Assembly (NCBI RefSeq): GCF_042662225.1
Contig: NZ_JBHSYQ010000008.1
Span: 248,001 to 312,000, forward strand
DNA from: Nibribacter roseus
GTDB taxonomy: Bacteria; Bacteroidota; Bacteroidia; Cytophagales; Hymenobacteraceae
Direction of reading: 5' to 3'
Length of the DNA: 64,000 bases
The translations under genes were made by a program, and so were the position numbers. This document shows, piece by piece, positions 26,369-35,313 of this stretch; within the stretch, counting starts at the first letter, position 1, and each line of letters opens with the position of its first letter. The notes under the pieces are model-generated. The model was not told the DNA's origin, made no database searches, and saw nothing but the letters and a program-made list of their open reading frames with translations.

Positions 26369-26448
26369 NNNNNNNNNNNNNNNNNNNNNNNNNNNNNNNN
26401 NNNNNNNNNNNNNNNNNNNNNNNNNNNNNNNNNNNNNNNNNNNNNNNN
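26369..26448. other. Assembly gap (80 N)
   Basis: A run of 80 undetermined bases. Its true length is unknown, and sequence or genes may be missing here. Confidence 0.99.
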
Positions 26449-26462
26449 GGGTAACTTTACTA

Positions 26463-26505
26463 AACGGAAACGGCTTCTTCAGTAAATGAAGAAGCCGTTT
26501 CCGTT
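26463..26505. terminator. Terminator of the NIPSNAP gene
   Basis: A perfect 19-bp stem (26463-26481 with 26487-26505) around GTAAA lies 41 bases beyond the 3' end of the minus-strand NIPSNAP gene. A weak P-like sequence follows at 26503-26540. Confidence 0.85.
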
Positions 26506-26546
26506 ATAGGGCTGAATTTTCAAAATTAAGCTAAAAATGCGACTGG

Positions 26547-27356
26547 TTAAATATCAGAGTAAGACGTGGGGCGAAGCAAATAAATATCGGCGCGTAAAAA
26601 ATTGTTGGCGTATTCTGACATAGCGCTTAGTTTCTTCCATGTTGGGTCTTCTCCAAATGCTTTCCACTTTTCATCACGGGCTGCTTTGTTTTCAAAGGTG
26701 GTCATATATAGCAGGTTAGGCATTTTACTTCCGGCTTTTACCTGACCGTAGAAAACAGCGTTGAAACCCAGTCTATCGAAAATGGCCATTTCCCCGTTGT
26801 TGAACATGTCAATTTTGTTCTGGTGGAGTTTCTCAGTGGCGGCTTCATAGCTCCGTAACTCATAGACTCTATCAGCAGCATTTGACTTCAAGTTAGGCAT
26901 TGAAAAAGCAGGCTTTCCTGCAAAAGCTTCCATCATAATTACTTCCATCCGGTCATAGACTGGGTTGTTATGCGCCGCCTCTAAATAATCCTTTCCGGCA
27001 GATTGAAACTGTTTGTCCTTCTGCAGTTTAGAATCCAACTGAAACATCTGCTCAGAAGACCTGAAGGGAATGAACACGTAAACTAACTTTTTAGCAGGTG
27101 TGGTTGTCTTTTCTGCCAACTCCTCGGCAGGTTTGAAAACCCCAACTTTGGCGATGCCTGCTCTGTGCAAGGCAGGCAAGTAGGCCTCTTTTAAAAACGC
27201 ATCAAGCCGGTCTTCCTGCTTTTGGTTATTAAGATGGTAAATCTTCAGTTGGTAGAATTCGGGTTTAGGAGCTGCAACAGCCTGTAACTGAAGGCCTAGA
27301 CAAACGAATGCTAGAAGCAAGAAGAATACTGTTGCCTTCTTATTGGTTGAAGTCAT
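26547..27356 (-). CDS. NIPSNAP-family protein, secreted
   Basis: This 269-residue protein has a signal peptide of about 28 residues ending AVAA. Two ferredoxin-like NIPSNAP units are visible: FYQLKIYHLNNQKQEDRLDAFL at about 35-130, and VYELRSYEAATEKLHQNKIDMF at about 160-265 with the characteristic GFNAVFYGQVKAGSKMPNLLYM. In Bacteroidota such proteins are usually exported and of unknown function. The gene is alone on its transcript, with terminators on both sides (26463-26505 and 27449-27478). Confidence 0.85.
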   Translation of the reverse strand: MTSTNKKATVFFLLLAFVCLGLQLQAVAAPKPEFYQLKIYHLNNQKQEDRLDAFLKEAYLPALHRAGIAKVGVFKPAEELAEKTTTPAKKLVYVFIPFRSSEQMFQLDSKLQKDKQFQSAGKDYLEAAHNNPVYDRMEVIMMEAFAGKPAFSMPNLKSNAADRVYELRSYEAATEKLHQNKIDMFNNGEMAIFDRLGFNAVFYGQVKAGSKMPNLLYMTTFENKAARDEKWKAFGEDPTWKKLSAMSEYANNFLRADIYLLRPTSYSDI

Positions 27357-27448
27357 ATTCTCGGTTTCATGTTTAAGAGTTATAGGAGCATTTTCAGGAG
27401 AAATTCAAAAATTATTCACCTGTTCAGTTTGCAAAAAGTATTTAACAA

Positions 27449-27478
27449 AAGAGCTGTAAGAGTACACTTACAGCTCTT
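27449..27478. terminator. Terminator of the aldo/keto reductase gene
   Basis: AAGAGCTGTAAG pairs with CTTACAGCTCTT around a six-base loop, 50 bases past the 3' end of the minus-strand reductase gene. A degenerate P-like sequence lies between them at 27480-27515. Confidence 0.75.
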
Positions 27479-27527
27479 CGTTTTTGGCCTCTTTTTCTAA
27501 ATTCAGGGCAAAAACAGCAGACTATAT

Positions 27528-28517
27528 TTATTTTAAAATCTGCTCAATGCGGTCTAACTCTTCCGTGCCGAACTGGGTATTGTCCATGCATTTAAGGGAG
27601 TCTGCCAATTGAGAAGGTGTGCTGGCGCCAATAAGTACTGACGTCACGCGTGGGTCTTTCAGAAGCCATGCCAATGCCATCTGGGCCAGAGACTGTCCGC
27701 GTTGCTCGGCCATCTCGTTCAGCAGTTGAATTTGCTCCAGCTTATCTGCGGTTATGTCTTCCCGCTGTAAAAAGCCGTGAGATTTAGCGGCACGTGAATT
27801 CTCCGGTATTCCACCCAAGTACTTGTTTGTGAGCAAGCCCTGTGCCAGCGGTGAGAACGGAATGCAACCCACTCCCTCCTTCTCCAGCAAGTCCAGCAGG
27901 CCGTCTTCTACCCAGCGCACAAACATAGAATACTTCGGCTGATGGATAAGGCAAGGAGTACCCAGTTCTTTTAGAATCTCCAGCGCTCTTGTGGCTTCGG
28001 GCACGTCATAATTAGATAAACCTACATATAGTGCCTTTCCCTGCCGCACAATCAGGTCAAGGGCCGTCATGGTTTCTTCCAAAGGCGTGTCTGGGTCGGG
28101 ACGGTGGTGGTAGAAAATATCAACATAGTCCAAGCTCATGCGCTTTAAGCTGGCATCAAGGCTGGAAACCATGTATTTTTTGGAACCCCACTCGCCATAT
28201 GGCCCCTCCCACATTTTATAACCCGCTTTGGTAGATATTATCAGCTCATCACGGTAGCCTCGGAAGTCTTCTTTCAGAATCTTTCCGAAGTTTTCTTCGG
28301 CAGAGCCGGGAGGCGGCCCATAATTGTTGGCTAAGTCAAAATGGGTAACACCAGCATCAAAGGCATCACGGAGGATTTGTCGGCTATTCTCCAGCACATC
28401 TACATGCCCGAAGTTATGCCACAGCCCCAGCGAAAGGGCTGGCAATTTCAATCCGCTTCGGCCACAACGGCGGTATTCCATTTGGCTGTAACGGTTTGGT
28501 GAGGGAGTATAAGACAT
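27528..28517 (-). CDS. yghZ: Aldo/keto reductase, YghZ (L-glyceraldehyde 3-phosphate reductase) type
   Basis: This 329-residue enzyme closely follows the YghZ/AKR14 pattern: LPALSLGLWHNFGHVD, HFDLANNYGPPPGSAEENFG, ELIISTKAGYKMW, and LDYVDIFYHHRPDPDTPLEE. The aldo/keto reductase tetrad is visible as Asp and Tyr in FDLANNYG, Lys in STKAG and His in YHHR. The C-terminal NADPH-binding stretch SVLIGASTPSQL is intact. It would reduce aldehydes such as L-glyceraldehyde 3-phosphate or methylglyoxal in the cytoplasm. It lies 70 bases downstream of the dienelactone hydrolase gene on the same strand. Confidence 0.92.
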   Translation of the reverse strand: MSYTPSPNRYSQMEYRRCGRSGLKLPALSLGLWHNFGHVDVLENSRQILRDAFDAGVTHFDLANNYGPPPGSAEENFGKILKEDFRGYRDELIISTKAGYKMWEGPYGEWGSKKYMVSSLDASLKRMSLDYVDIFYHHRPDPDTPLEETMTALDLIVRQGKALYVGLSNYDVPEATRALEILKELGTPCLIHQPKYSMFVRWVEDGLLDLLEKEGVGCIPFSPLAQGLLTNKYLGGIPENSRAAKSHGFLQREDITADKLEQIQLLNEMAEQRGQSLAQMALAWLLKDPRVTSVLIGASTPSQLADSLKCMDNTQFGTEELDRIEQILK

Positions 28518-28587
28518 AGTTTATTTCTTTGTTTAAACGGGAAATTACAGCATCCTATCCGCAACCGCAAAATTAGATTCGGGTTAG

Positions 28588-29442
28588 CTACCGAAGCGTT
28601 CGTTCAAAAAGGGCTATGGTTCTTTGCCAAGCCAGTTTTGCCACCGCCTCATTGTATCTGGTGGGTGAGGTATCATTGTTGAAAGCGTGGTTGGCTCCCT
28701 CGTAAACATATAACTGATACTTGGTGCCCGCCTCTTTCAGTGCCTTCTCAAACTCCGGAATACCTGCGTTTACCCGTTCATCCAGTCCACCATAATGTAG
28801 CAGCAATTTCGCTTTGATCTTAGGTACATCCTCCGCCTTGGGCTGACGACCGTAATACGCCACGGCAGCGTCTAACTCTGGCGAATGCACCGCCAACTGT
28901 CCTGCCATGGCTCCGCCCCAGCAAAAACCCACGCAGCCGGTGTTACCATTGCTGTTTTTATGCGTGCGCAAATACTCTAAGCCTTTCAAAAAGTTGGTGA
29001 GGTTCTGTTGCGTATAAAGTTTGGAGATAAGGGTACGAGCTTCGTCTTCATCTGCAGGTGTGCCGCCAAACGGCGACAAGGCATCTGGAGCCAACGCTAG
29101 AAATCCTGCCTGTGCCACTCGCTTGGCAACATCTTTTATGTGCGGGTTTAGCCCTCGGTTTTCATGAATCACCAATACCGCGCCCAGCTTCTTCTTCCCT
29201 TTAGGCTGCGCCAGAAACCCTTTCATAGCCACACCCTCCGCCCCAGAATACGTGATTTCTTCTGTCAGCAGGTCCTTGTCATCTACCGTAGCGGCACTGG
29301 CATAATTATTCTCCAGCAACGGCAGTACCGTCATGGCCATGGCCAAAGAGCCCGTCAACTTTGTAAGCTTATTGATAAACTCTTTCCGGCTGAGCGGCGT
29401 GTGGGTGTACTCGTCAAAGAGGTTAATGATGCGCTGGTCCAT
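28588..29442 (-). CDS. Dienelactone hydrolase family protein
   Basis: This 284-residue alpha/beta hydrolase has an N-terminal extension of about 50 residues with a hydrophobic segment (LAMAMTVLPLL), which suggests export or membrane association. The DLH triad is recognisable: nucleophile Cys in VGFCWGGAMAG, Asp in GGLDERVNAG and His in EGANHAFNN. The oxyanion region is VLVIHENRGLN. Such enzymes hydrolyse dienelactones or related esters, but the true substrate here is unknown. It may be co-transcribed with the downstream aldo/keto reductase gene. Confidence 0.9.
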   Translation of the reverse strand: MDQRIINLFDEYTHTPLSRKEFINKLTKLTGSLAMAMTVLPLLENNYASAATVDDKDLLTEEITYSGAEGVAMKGFLAQPKGKKKLGAVLVIHENRGLNPHIKDVAKRVAQAGFLALAPDALSPFGGTPADEDEARTLISKLYTQQNLTNFLKGLEYLRTHKNSNGNTGCVGFCWGGAMAGQLAVHSPELDAAVAYYGRQPKAEDVPKIKAKLLLHYGGLDERVNAGIPEFEKALKEAGTKYQLYVYEGANHAFNNDTSPTRYNEAVAKLAWQRTIALFERTLR

Positions 29443-29527
29443 CTGTTTGTTTGTTGATTGTTAGTTGTTGATTGTTCTTTGGGTAACTCCTTCTATTAAT
29501 TTTGATGATTAAGAAATTTGCAGAGGT

Positions 29528-29563
29528 GTTTTTGTGCTAGTTTTTGAAAAACAGGCTCAAAAC
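29528..29563. repeat. Dispersed palindrome, P element copy 5
   Basis: GTTTTTGTGCTAGTTTTTG and AAAAACAGGCTCAAAAC are partly complementary and match the family consensus, most clearly on the 3' arm. Confidence 0.6.
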
Positions 29564-29620
29564 AAGGTAGTTAAATAAAATTAGATGCAGTAGCCTAAAC
29601 GAACAACTGCCCGCTCAAAA

Positions 29621-29654
29621 GACCTCGTAGCGTCCGGAGGACCTGCGAGCGTCT
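29621..29654. repeat. 34-bp hairpin repeat, copy 1
   Basis: GACCTCGTAGCGTCC, then GGA, then GGACCTGCGAGCGTCT. The two arms are nearly complementary. An inverted copy with two or three changes is at 53785-53818. Confidence 0.75.
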
Positions 29655-29683
29655 GTGCCAGTAGCCGTTACCTTTGCAGTTTT

Positions 29684-29746
29684 GCCAATCAGAAGATTGG
29701 CTGTCCAGCAAGTGCGTAGAGCGCTGCGCTAACTCTACGCACAACT
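29684..29746 (+). repeat. REP element, copy remote from the transposase
   Basis: Starts GCCAATCAGAAGATTGGC and ends with the hairpin TGCGTAGAGCGCTGCGC and its partner AACTCTACGCACAACT. It is nearly identical to the two copies that flank the transposase remnant at 47248-47791, showing that this REP has moved or multiplied in the genome. Confidence 0.85.
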
Positions 29747-29782
29747 TTATAAAACAATCAACAACAAACAATCAGCAATCAA

Positions 29783-32077
29783 TTACTTCCTTGGTTTGCT
29801 GCTCATGTAAAACGTCAGCTTCCCGCCTTTGGCCAAATCTGAATGGTTCAGGAACGGTTGGGTCAACGGCTTACTATTCAACTCCACCTTCTGCACGAAC
29901 ACATTCTTATCGCTTTGGTTTTTAGCTTCCACGGTAAAAGTCTTGCCGTTCTCCAGATTGATGGTGGCTTCTTTGACAGCAGGGCTGCCTAAAGCGTATT
30001 GCTCAGAACCAGGGGCGACCGGATAAAAGCCGAGGGAGCTGAACAGGTACCAGGCGCTCATCTGGCCGCAGTCGTCGTTGCCGCCCAAGCCATCTGGCGT
30101 GGATTGGTACTGCTTTTTCAGAATCATGCGCACGCGCTCCTGCGTTTTCCAGGGCTGGTTTGTCCAGTTGTAAAGGTAAGCAGCGTGGTGAGCCGGCTCG
30201 TTCCCGTGCACGTAGTTCCCTATAATACCCTCGCGGGTGATGTCTTCCGTATCTGCGAAGAACTCATCGGGCAAGTGCATGGTGAAGAGCGAGTCAAGGT
30301 GGGGCACGAACTTCTTGTTCCCGCCCATGGACTGAATCAAAGCGGCCGGATCTTGCGGCACGTAAAGGCTGTAGTTCCAGGCGTTGCCCTCAATGAAGCC
30401 TTGGTTATGAGTACTCAGCACATCGAACTCCTTTTTGAACGTACCATCGCTCATTTTAGGACGCATGTAGCCAATGCTCTTGTCGTACACATTTTTCCAG
30501 TTCTGGGCACGTTGGCTAAACTCTTGATATACGTCCTGGCGGTTCAATTTCTTGGCCACTTGAGCAATGCACCAATCATCATAAGCGTACTCCAAAGTTT
30601 TAGAAACGGAAGAACTGTTCTTGTCTTCGGGTACGTAGCCCAATTGCATGTAGTACTGCAGACCATCATAGTAGCCTTGGCGGGCGGTGGCTACGCAGGC
30701 ATCCAAAGCACGGTTAGCGTCACCTGTGTAGGTGCCTTTCATGATGGCATCGGCAATGACGGAGACGCTGTGGTAGCCAATCATGCACCAGTTCTCGTTG
30801 GCGTGGTGCGACCACACCGGCAGCATGTGGTGCACGCTCTGGTCATAGTGCGCCAGCATGGAATTGATCATGTCCGCGTTGCGCTTGGGCTGCACCACAT
30901 TAAACCAAGGGTGCAGGGCGCGGTAGGTGTCCCAGAGGGAGAACGTGGTGTAGTTGGTGAAGCCGTTGGCCTGGTGGTTATTTTGGTCAAGACCTCGGTA
31001 CTGGCCGGTAACATCCATATAAGTGGTGGGGCCCAGGAAGGTGTGATAGAGAGCGGTGTAGAAATTGATGTAGTCATCTTTGGTGGGCAGCACGGCCCGT
31101 ACCTTGCTCAGCTCCTGGTTCCACTGCGCCTGGCTCTCCTGCTTCACACGGTCAAAATCCCAGTGCGGTATTTCAGTGCGCATGTTGGCCAGAGCCCCCT
31201 CAGTACTTACAGGGGAAAGCGCGAACTTCACCTTTATCTTCTCCCCTTCCTCCGTTTTAAAATTGAAGTATGCCCGTAGCTGCTCTCCTGCCATCTCTGG
31301 GAAGTTTTTGCTCTGGTCAAACTTCCGCCAGAAACCGCGATACACCTGCGCCTTGCCATAGTCTTTGTTTCCGTAACTCTCTATTGGCTTAGAAAAAGAC
31401 ATGGCAAAATATACAGTTCGGGTACGTGCCCACCCATTGGTTTGCCTAAACCCAGTCACCAAGGTGTCATTTTCTACCCGGAAGAAGGTCCAGACGTTTT
31501 TGTCTTCATAGTTGTAGATGCCGTGCATCAAATCCAGAATGATGTGCGCCTCGTCAGACTTTGGGAAAGTGTACTGGTGCATGCCCACACGGTTAGTGGC
31601 CGTGAGTTCGGCTTTAATGTTGTGGTCGTCCAGCAGCACGCTGTAATAAGCCGGCTCTGCTTTTTCATTGGCGTGCAAGAACTTAGACCGATAGCCTTTC
31701 TCGGGCTGCGTTTCAGTGCCTGGGTTCAGCTGCAGTTTACCGGTAGTGGGCATGAGCAGAAAATCGCCTAAGTCAGAATGACCGGTGCCGCTGAAGTGCG
31801 TGTGGCTGAAGCCAACAATGGTAGGGTCATCGTACTGGTAGCCCGCACAGTATTTGTACACGTCTTTGTTGTACTTCCCGTTCACCGCGTACGGAATGGT
31901 ATCGGTATCGGGTGAGAGCTGCACCATGCCAAAAGGGGCCGTAGCTCCTGGATACGTATGGCCCATCTTGTGCGTGCCTATCATAGGGTTCACCCACTGC
32001 ACCAAATCAAACTTTGGTTTTTGACCGAAAGAAAAGAACTGGCAGAGTAAAAAAACTATTAGAATAAACTTTCTCAT
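29783..32077 (-). CDS. GH92 family alpha-1,2-mannosidase (second copy), secreted
   Basis: This 764-residue protein has a signal peptide ending FFSFGQ. GH92 landmarks are present in order: VNPMIGTHKMGHTYPGATAP, GFSHTHFSGTGHSDLGDF, SLWDTYRALHPWFNVVQP, LEYAYDDWCIAQVAKKLN, IEGNAWNYSLYVPQDP, GNEPAHHAAYLYNWTNQPW and GGNDDCGQMSAWYLFSSLGF. It is more canonical in its metal and catalytic motifs than the copy at 23886, so the two may differ in linkage or substrate. It is transcribed toward the other GH92 gene and is not in an obvious operon. Confidence 0.94.
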   Translation of the reverse strand: MRKFILIVFLLCQFFSFGQKPKFDLVQWVNPMIGTHKMGHTYPGATAPFGMVQLSPDTDTIPYAVNGKYNKDVYKYCAGYQYDDPTIVGFSHTHFSGTGHSDLGDFLLMPTTGKLQLNPGTETQPEKGYRSKFLHANEKAEPAYYSVLLDDHNIKAELTATNRVGMHQYTFPKSDEAHIILDLMHGIYNYEDKNVWTFFRVENDTLVTGFRQTNGWARTRTVYFAMSFSKPIESYGNKDYGKAQVYRGFWRKFDQSKNFPEMAGEQLRAYFNFKTEEGEKIKVKFALSPVSTEGALANMRTEIPHWDFDRVKQESQAQWNQELSKVRAVLPTKDDYINFYTALYHTFLGPTTYMDVTGQYRGLDQNNHQANGFTNYTTFSLWDTYRALHPWFNVVQPKRNADMINSMLAHYDQSVHHMLPVWSHHANENWCMIGYHSVSVIADAIMKGTYTGDANRALDACVATARQGYYDGLQYYMQLGYVPEDKNSSSVSKTLEYAYDDWCIAQVAKKLNRQDVYQEFSQRAQNWKNVYDKSIGYMRPKMSDGTFKKEFDVLSTHNQGFIEGNAWNYSLYVPQDPAALIQSMGGNKKFVPHLDSLFTMHLPDEFFADTEDITREGIIGNYVHGNEPAHHAAYLYNWTNQPWKTQERVRMILKKQYQSTPDGLGGNDDCGQMSAWYLFSSLGFYPVAPGSEQYALGSPAVKEATINLENGKTFTVEAKNQSDKNVFVQKVELNSKPLTQPFLNHSDLAKGGKLTFYMSSKPRK

Positions 32078-32123
32078 GGAGGTTAGCTAACAGATAAATT
32101 TTAGCAAATCTAAAGATATAAAA

Positions 32124-32158
32124 AAGACCATACAGGTTTTAAAAACCTGTATGGTCTT
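32124..32158. terminator. Hairpin upstream of the second GH92 gene
   Basis: AAGACCATACAGGTTT and AAACCTGTATGGTCTT form a perfect 16-bp stem with a TAA loop. It lies 46 bases before the GH92 start on its 5' side, so it most likely insulates that gene from transcription arriving from the oxidoreductase gene. Confidence 0.6.
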
Positions 32159-32177
32159 GCAAGAGCTTTTAATTCTT

Positions 32178-32209
32178 GCGCTGTTTTTCAGAAATCAGCC
32201 TGAAAACGC
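32178..32209. repeat. Dispersed palindrome, P element copy 6
   Basis: GCGCTGTTTTTCAG and AATCAGCCTGAAAACGC are a shortened member of the family, 20 bases from the preceding hairpin. Confidence 0.6.
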
Positions 32210-32220
32210 TTCAGCGGGGT

Positions 32221-32381
32221 TCCTTCTCCCTTGGGGAGAAGGTTAGGATGAGGGGAAATACGGTTCATATAGTAAAAGCGGCTATTCAAGAAAATGAGGC
32301 TGGTCTATGAATATTCAACGGCAATTGCTTCGTTGCTGCCGTTTGCCCCCTCACCCTAACCCTCTCCCCAAGGGAGAGGGA
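32221..32381. repeat. Inverted pair of CTCTCCCCAAGGGAGAG-type repeats
   Basis: CTTCTCCCTTGGGGAGAAGG followed by TTAGGATGAGGGG (32223-32255) is the inverted relative of 32345-32381, which contains CCCTCACCCTAACCC and TCTCCCCAAGGGAGA. Each copy is itself a hairpin. The roughly 90 bases between them hold no gene. Confidence 0.8.
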
Positions 32382-32452
32382 ATGACTGTAATGCATTTCG
32401 GGGCTGCTTTTCAAAAAATATGCGCAAAACTCCTCTTTCTGGGCTTGAGGAA

Positions 32453-33403
32453 CTACGGCACCACCACAATTTTTCCTGTTGTGTGGTGCGTGGCAATCTG
32501 CTTTAAAGCTTCGGAGGCATCATCTAAAGAATATTTCTCACTCACGTGTACCTTTAGCTTACCCGCCTCGGCTATTTCCCTGATATGCTCCAGCTCTGTT
32601 GAATTAGGCTCCACAAACCAGTAGTGAAAGTTTATGCTTTTGTCTATGTCCTCTCCGTGGTTTAGAATGGAAACCAAAGTACCACCAGATTTCAGGGCTT
32701 TCAAACTTTGCTGCAGGGTTTCGCCGCTGGCGCAGTCAAAGATCAGATCAACCCCGTCTGGATAAATTTCCTTTACCGCCGCGCCCACGTCAGTGTCCTT
32801 GTAGGTGACGGTGTGGTCGGCGCCCAGTTCTTTCATGAACGCATGATTTTTCTGGCTGGCTACGCCAATGACCGTGACTCCTTTCTCTTTGGCCAACTGA
32901 ATGCCTAGGCTTCCCACACCACCTGAAGCACCCAATATCAGCACTGTTTGCCCCGCCTGCAGGTTACCCACATCAAACATAGATTGGTACGCCGTTAGCC
33001 CCACCAGCGGAATACCGGCTGCCTCTTCAAAGCTGAGGTTCTTGGGCTTATGCGCCAGATAGCTCTCCGGTAGCACAATATATTCGGCGAAGGTACCGTG
33101 CTGCACGGTAGGGCGGCGGGCGTAGGCGTACACTTCGTCGCCAACATTGAAGCGGCGGGCACTAAAGGCGCGGTCTTCTACCACGCCGGCCACGTCCCAA
33201 CCTGGTATGGCCGGAAACTGCGTGGGTATCATATCTTTTAAATAGCCCTCACGCACCACATAATCTACCGGATTCACGCCGGCGGCTTTTATACGCACCA
33301 GCACTTCTCCCTCTTTCAGTTCAGGCACCTCCAGTTGGCCTACTTTTATCTTTTCCGGTCCACCAAACTCCTCATAAAAGGCTGCTTTCATTTCTTTTGC
33401 CAT
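32453..33403 (-). CDS. NADP-dependent quinone/alkene oxidoreductase (zinc-independent MDR family)
   Basis: This 316-residue medium-chain dehydrogenase/reductase resembles quinone oxidoreductases. It has the N-terminal GroES-like domain (AGVNPVDYVVREGYL, PGWDVAGVV) and the nucleotide-binding Rossmann motif LGASGGVGSLGIQLAKEKG at about residues 155-173, with the coenzyme pocket following. The structural zinc cysteines of alcohol dehydrogenases are absent. It would reduce quinones or enones with NADPH in the cytoplasm. It is divergent from the pepD gene, and the 264-base spacer contains a P-type palindrome. Confidence 0.92.
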   Translation of the reverse strand: MAKEMKAAFYEEFGGPEKIKVGQLEVPELKEGEVLVRIKAAGVNPVDYVVREGYLKDMIPTQFPAIPGWDVAGVVEDRAFSARRFNVGDEVYAYARRPTVQHGTFAEYIVLPESYLAHKPKNLSFEEAAGIPLVGLTAYQSMFDVGNLQAGQTVLILGASGGVGSLGIQLAKEKGVTVIGVASQKNHAFMKELGADHTVTYKDTDVGAAVKEIYPDGVDLIFDCASGETLQQSLKALKSGGTLVSILNHGEDIDKSINFHYWFVEPNSTELEHIREIAEAGKLKVHVSEKYSLDDASEALKQIATHHTTGKIVVVP

Positions 33404-33518
33404 AGTTCAACTAATTATTTGAATGTGCGGTTGATTCATCATTCTCTTTTACTTCTTATAACAGAAGTAGTTTTAAAACACCCGACTCGGAAAGCTCAGC
33501 CTTCTTTAGAAAAACCGT

Positions 33519-33556
33519 TGTTTTAGGTCTGTTTTCGCAAAATCAGGCCGAAAACA
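33519..33556. repeat. Dispersed palindrome, P element copy 7
   Basis: TGTTTTAGGTCTGTTTTC and AAAATCAGGCCGAAAACA flank GCA. It lies between two divergent genes, where a terminator is not expected, so termination cannot be the only explanation of the family. Confidence 0.75.
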
Positions 33557-33679
33557 GCAGCTTAGCAATAGCTGTTTCGCGCTTAGGTCTCGTAAACCTT
33601 TATTACCTTTATCCTGAATTATATCCCCCACCACGGTTTAACGTGCCTTACCCAGGCCTGAAACCACATGTTATTTTAT

Positions 33680-35143
33680 ATGAGCGCAGACGTACAATCA
33701 CTGGAACCTAAATCCCTCTGGAGCCATTTTACCGCCTTAAATTCTGTTCCCAGACCTTCTAAAAAAGAAGAGCGGATCATTAAATTCATGCAGGATTTCG
33801 GGAACAGCCAAGGCTTTGAAACAATTACTGACGAAGCAGGCAACGTCATCATAAAAAAGCCAGCCAGCCCGGGCATGGAGAACCGGCAAACCGTGGTACT
33901 GCAAAGCCATTTAGACATGGTGCACCAGAAAAACGCCGACACTGACTTTGACTTCCTGAGCCAGGGAATACAGATGTACGTAGACGGCGACTGGGTTAAA
34001 GCGAAAGGCACTACACTCGGTGCGGACAATGGCATTGGAGTAGCCACCATGATGGCCCTGCTCACTTCTCAAGATATTGCCCACCCGCCGCTGGAGTGCC
34101 TGTTCACTATTGACGAAGAAACCGGCATGACCGGTGCCATGGGCTTGAAAGGCGGCCTGCTCAGCGGTTCTATTCTGTTGAATCTAGACACCGAGGATGA
34201 CCGGGAACTTACCATTGGTTGCGCTGGCGGCATTGATGTCACAGCCACTGGTGTGTATTATGAAGAAAACATTCCTTTTGATTTTGTAGGTTACCGCCTT
34301 AGCCTCACCGGCCTTACCGGTGGCCACTCGGGCATGGACATTCACTTGGGTAGGGGGAACGCCAACAAACTTATGAACCGTGTGCTGTACCAGGCCGCCG
34401 ATAAGCTGCACGCCCGTGTGTACAGCATTGACGGGGGCAGCCTTCGCAATGCTATTCCGCGTGAGTCTTTTGCCGAGATAGCCGTACCCGAGGCCCGTGC
34501 CGATGTTTTTGAGCAGTTTTTGGAAAATCAGGCCGAAATCATCAAAGCTGAGTATGCCTTAACAGACCCTAATCTCCAAATCAAGTCGGAAGTCATTGAC
34601 CTGCCTCAGGTTTCTATTTCCTCTGATTTCCAGAACCAGTTGTTACGGGTTCTCTACGCCTGCCCCAACGGTATATACCGGATGAGCCCTGCCATTGAGG
34701 GACTGGTGCAGACGTCAAACAACTTAGCCCGTGTGTTGGTGAAAGATGGCTCCTACTCTATTCAATGCCTCACCCGTTCCTCAGTAGACACTGAGAAAAA
34801 TGACTTAGCTCAAGCCATACAAAGCACGTTTGAGTTGACTGGCGCCGAGGTTACGTTCAAAGGCTCTTACCCAGGTTGGACACCTAATCCAGATTCCACT
34901 ATCGTGAAAACCATGAGTAATCTATACCGTGAGCTATTTGACGACGTGCCGCATGTAAACGCCTGCCACGCTGGCTTGGAATGCGGAATTTTGGGCACAC
35001 ATTATCCAGAAATGGAAATGATATCCTTCGGCCCAAATATTACGGGCGCCCATTCGCCTGACGAAAAAGTGCAGATAAGCTCAGTTCAAAAGTACTGGGG
35101 CTTTTTACTGGAGACTTTAAAACGAATTCCGGAGAAAGCTTAA
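33680..35143 (+). CDS. pepD: Aminoacyl-histidine dipeptidase (peptidase D, M20 family)
   Basis: This is a 487-residue metallopeptidase. Metal-site motifs are visible: VVLQSHLDMVHQK, GTTLGADNGIGVATMMALL, LFTIDEETGMTGAMGLKG, LNLDTEDD and the C-terminal FGPNITGAHSPDEKV. The dimerisation/lid insertion contains LTGLTGGHSGMDIHLGRGNANKL. The start at 33680 gives MSADVQSLEPKSLW, which aligns with known PepD N termini. An in-frame ATG four codons earlier (33668) is possible. The enzyme hydrolyses Xaa-His dipeptides in the cytoplasm. It is monocistronic, with a strong terminator after it. Confidence 0.95.
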   Translation: MSADVQSLEPKSLWSHFTALNSVPRPSKKEERIIKFMQDFGNSQGFETITDEAGNVIIKKPASPGMENRQTVVLQSHLDMVHQKNADTDFDFLSQGIQMYVDGDWVKAKGTTLGADNGIGVATMMALLTSQDIAHPPLECLFTIDEETGMTGAMGLKGGLLSGSILLNLDTEDDRELTIGCAGGIDVTATGVYYEENIPFDFVGYRLSLTGLTGGHSGMDIHLGRGNANKLMNRVLYQAADKLHARVYSIDGGSLRNAIPRESFAEIAVPEARADVFEQFLENQAEIIKAEYALTDPNLQIKSEVIDLPQVSISSDFQNQLLRVLYACPNGIYRMSPAIEGLVQTSNNLARVLVKDGSYSIQCLTRSSVDTEKNDLAQAIQSTFELTGAEVTFKGSYPGWTPNPDSTIVKTMSNLYRELFDDVPHVNACHAGLECGILGTHYPEMEMISFGPNITGAHSPDEKVQISSVQKYWGFLLETLKRIPEKA

Positions 35144-35157
35144 ACCCATTGACCTTC

Positions 35158-35200
35158 AAAGCCAAAGCCACTCCCCTTACCTAGGAGTGGCTTTGGCTTT
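35158..35200 (+). terminator. Terminator of pepD
   Basis: AAAGCCAAAGCCACTCC (35158-35174) pairs perfectly over 17 bases with 35184-35200, which ends in CTTT and is followed by TATG. Confidence 0.9.
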
Positions 35201-35313
35201 TATGAAAATTCAGCATCCGCATCTGGTTTATAATAGTCACATTATAGATCAGAAAGTACCTAGCTTAGGTAAGCGCCCCCTACCATTCCGCCTATTTCAT
35301 ACGTTTCCCAGTT

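Larger units (their letters stand above)
29443..29782. other. Repeat-filled spacer between hydrolase and second GH92 gene
   Basis: No gene is called. The stretch holds a P-type palindrome (29528-29563), one copy of a 34-bp hairpin repeat (29621-29654) and one REP copy related to those around the transposase at 47248 (29684-29746). Confidence 0.7.

Noticed and set aside
29999..31279. A 426-codon plus-strand open frame
   Set aside because: It lies fully antisense to the well-supported GH92 gene and has His/Val/Gly-rich shadow composition with no domain.
34509..34540. A P-like half palindrome within pepD
   Set aside because: Only one arm matches, and the encoded peptide (EQFLENQAEI) is normal for the enzyme.
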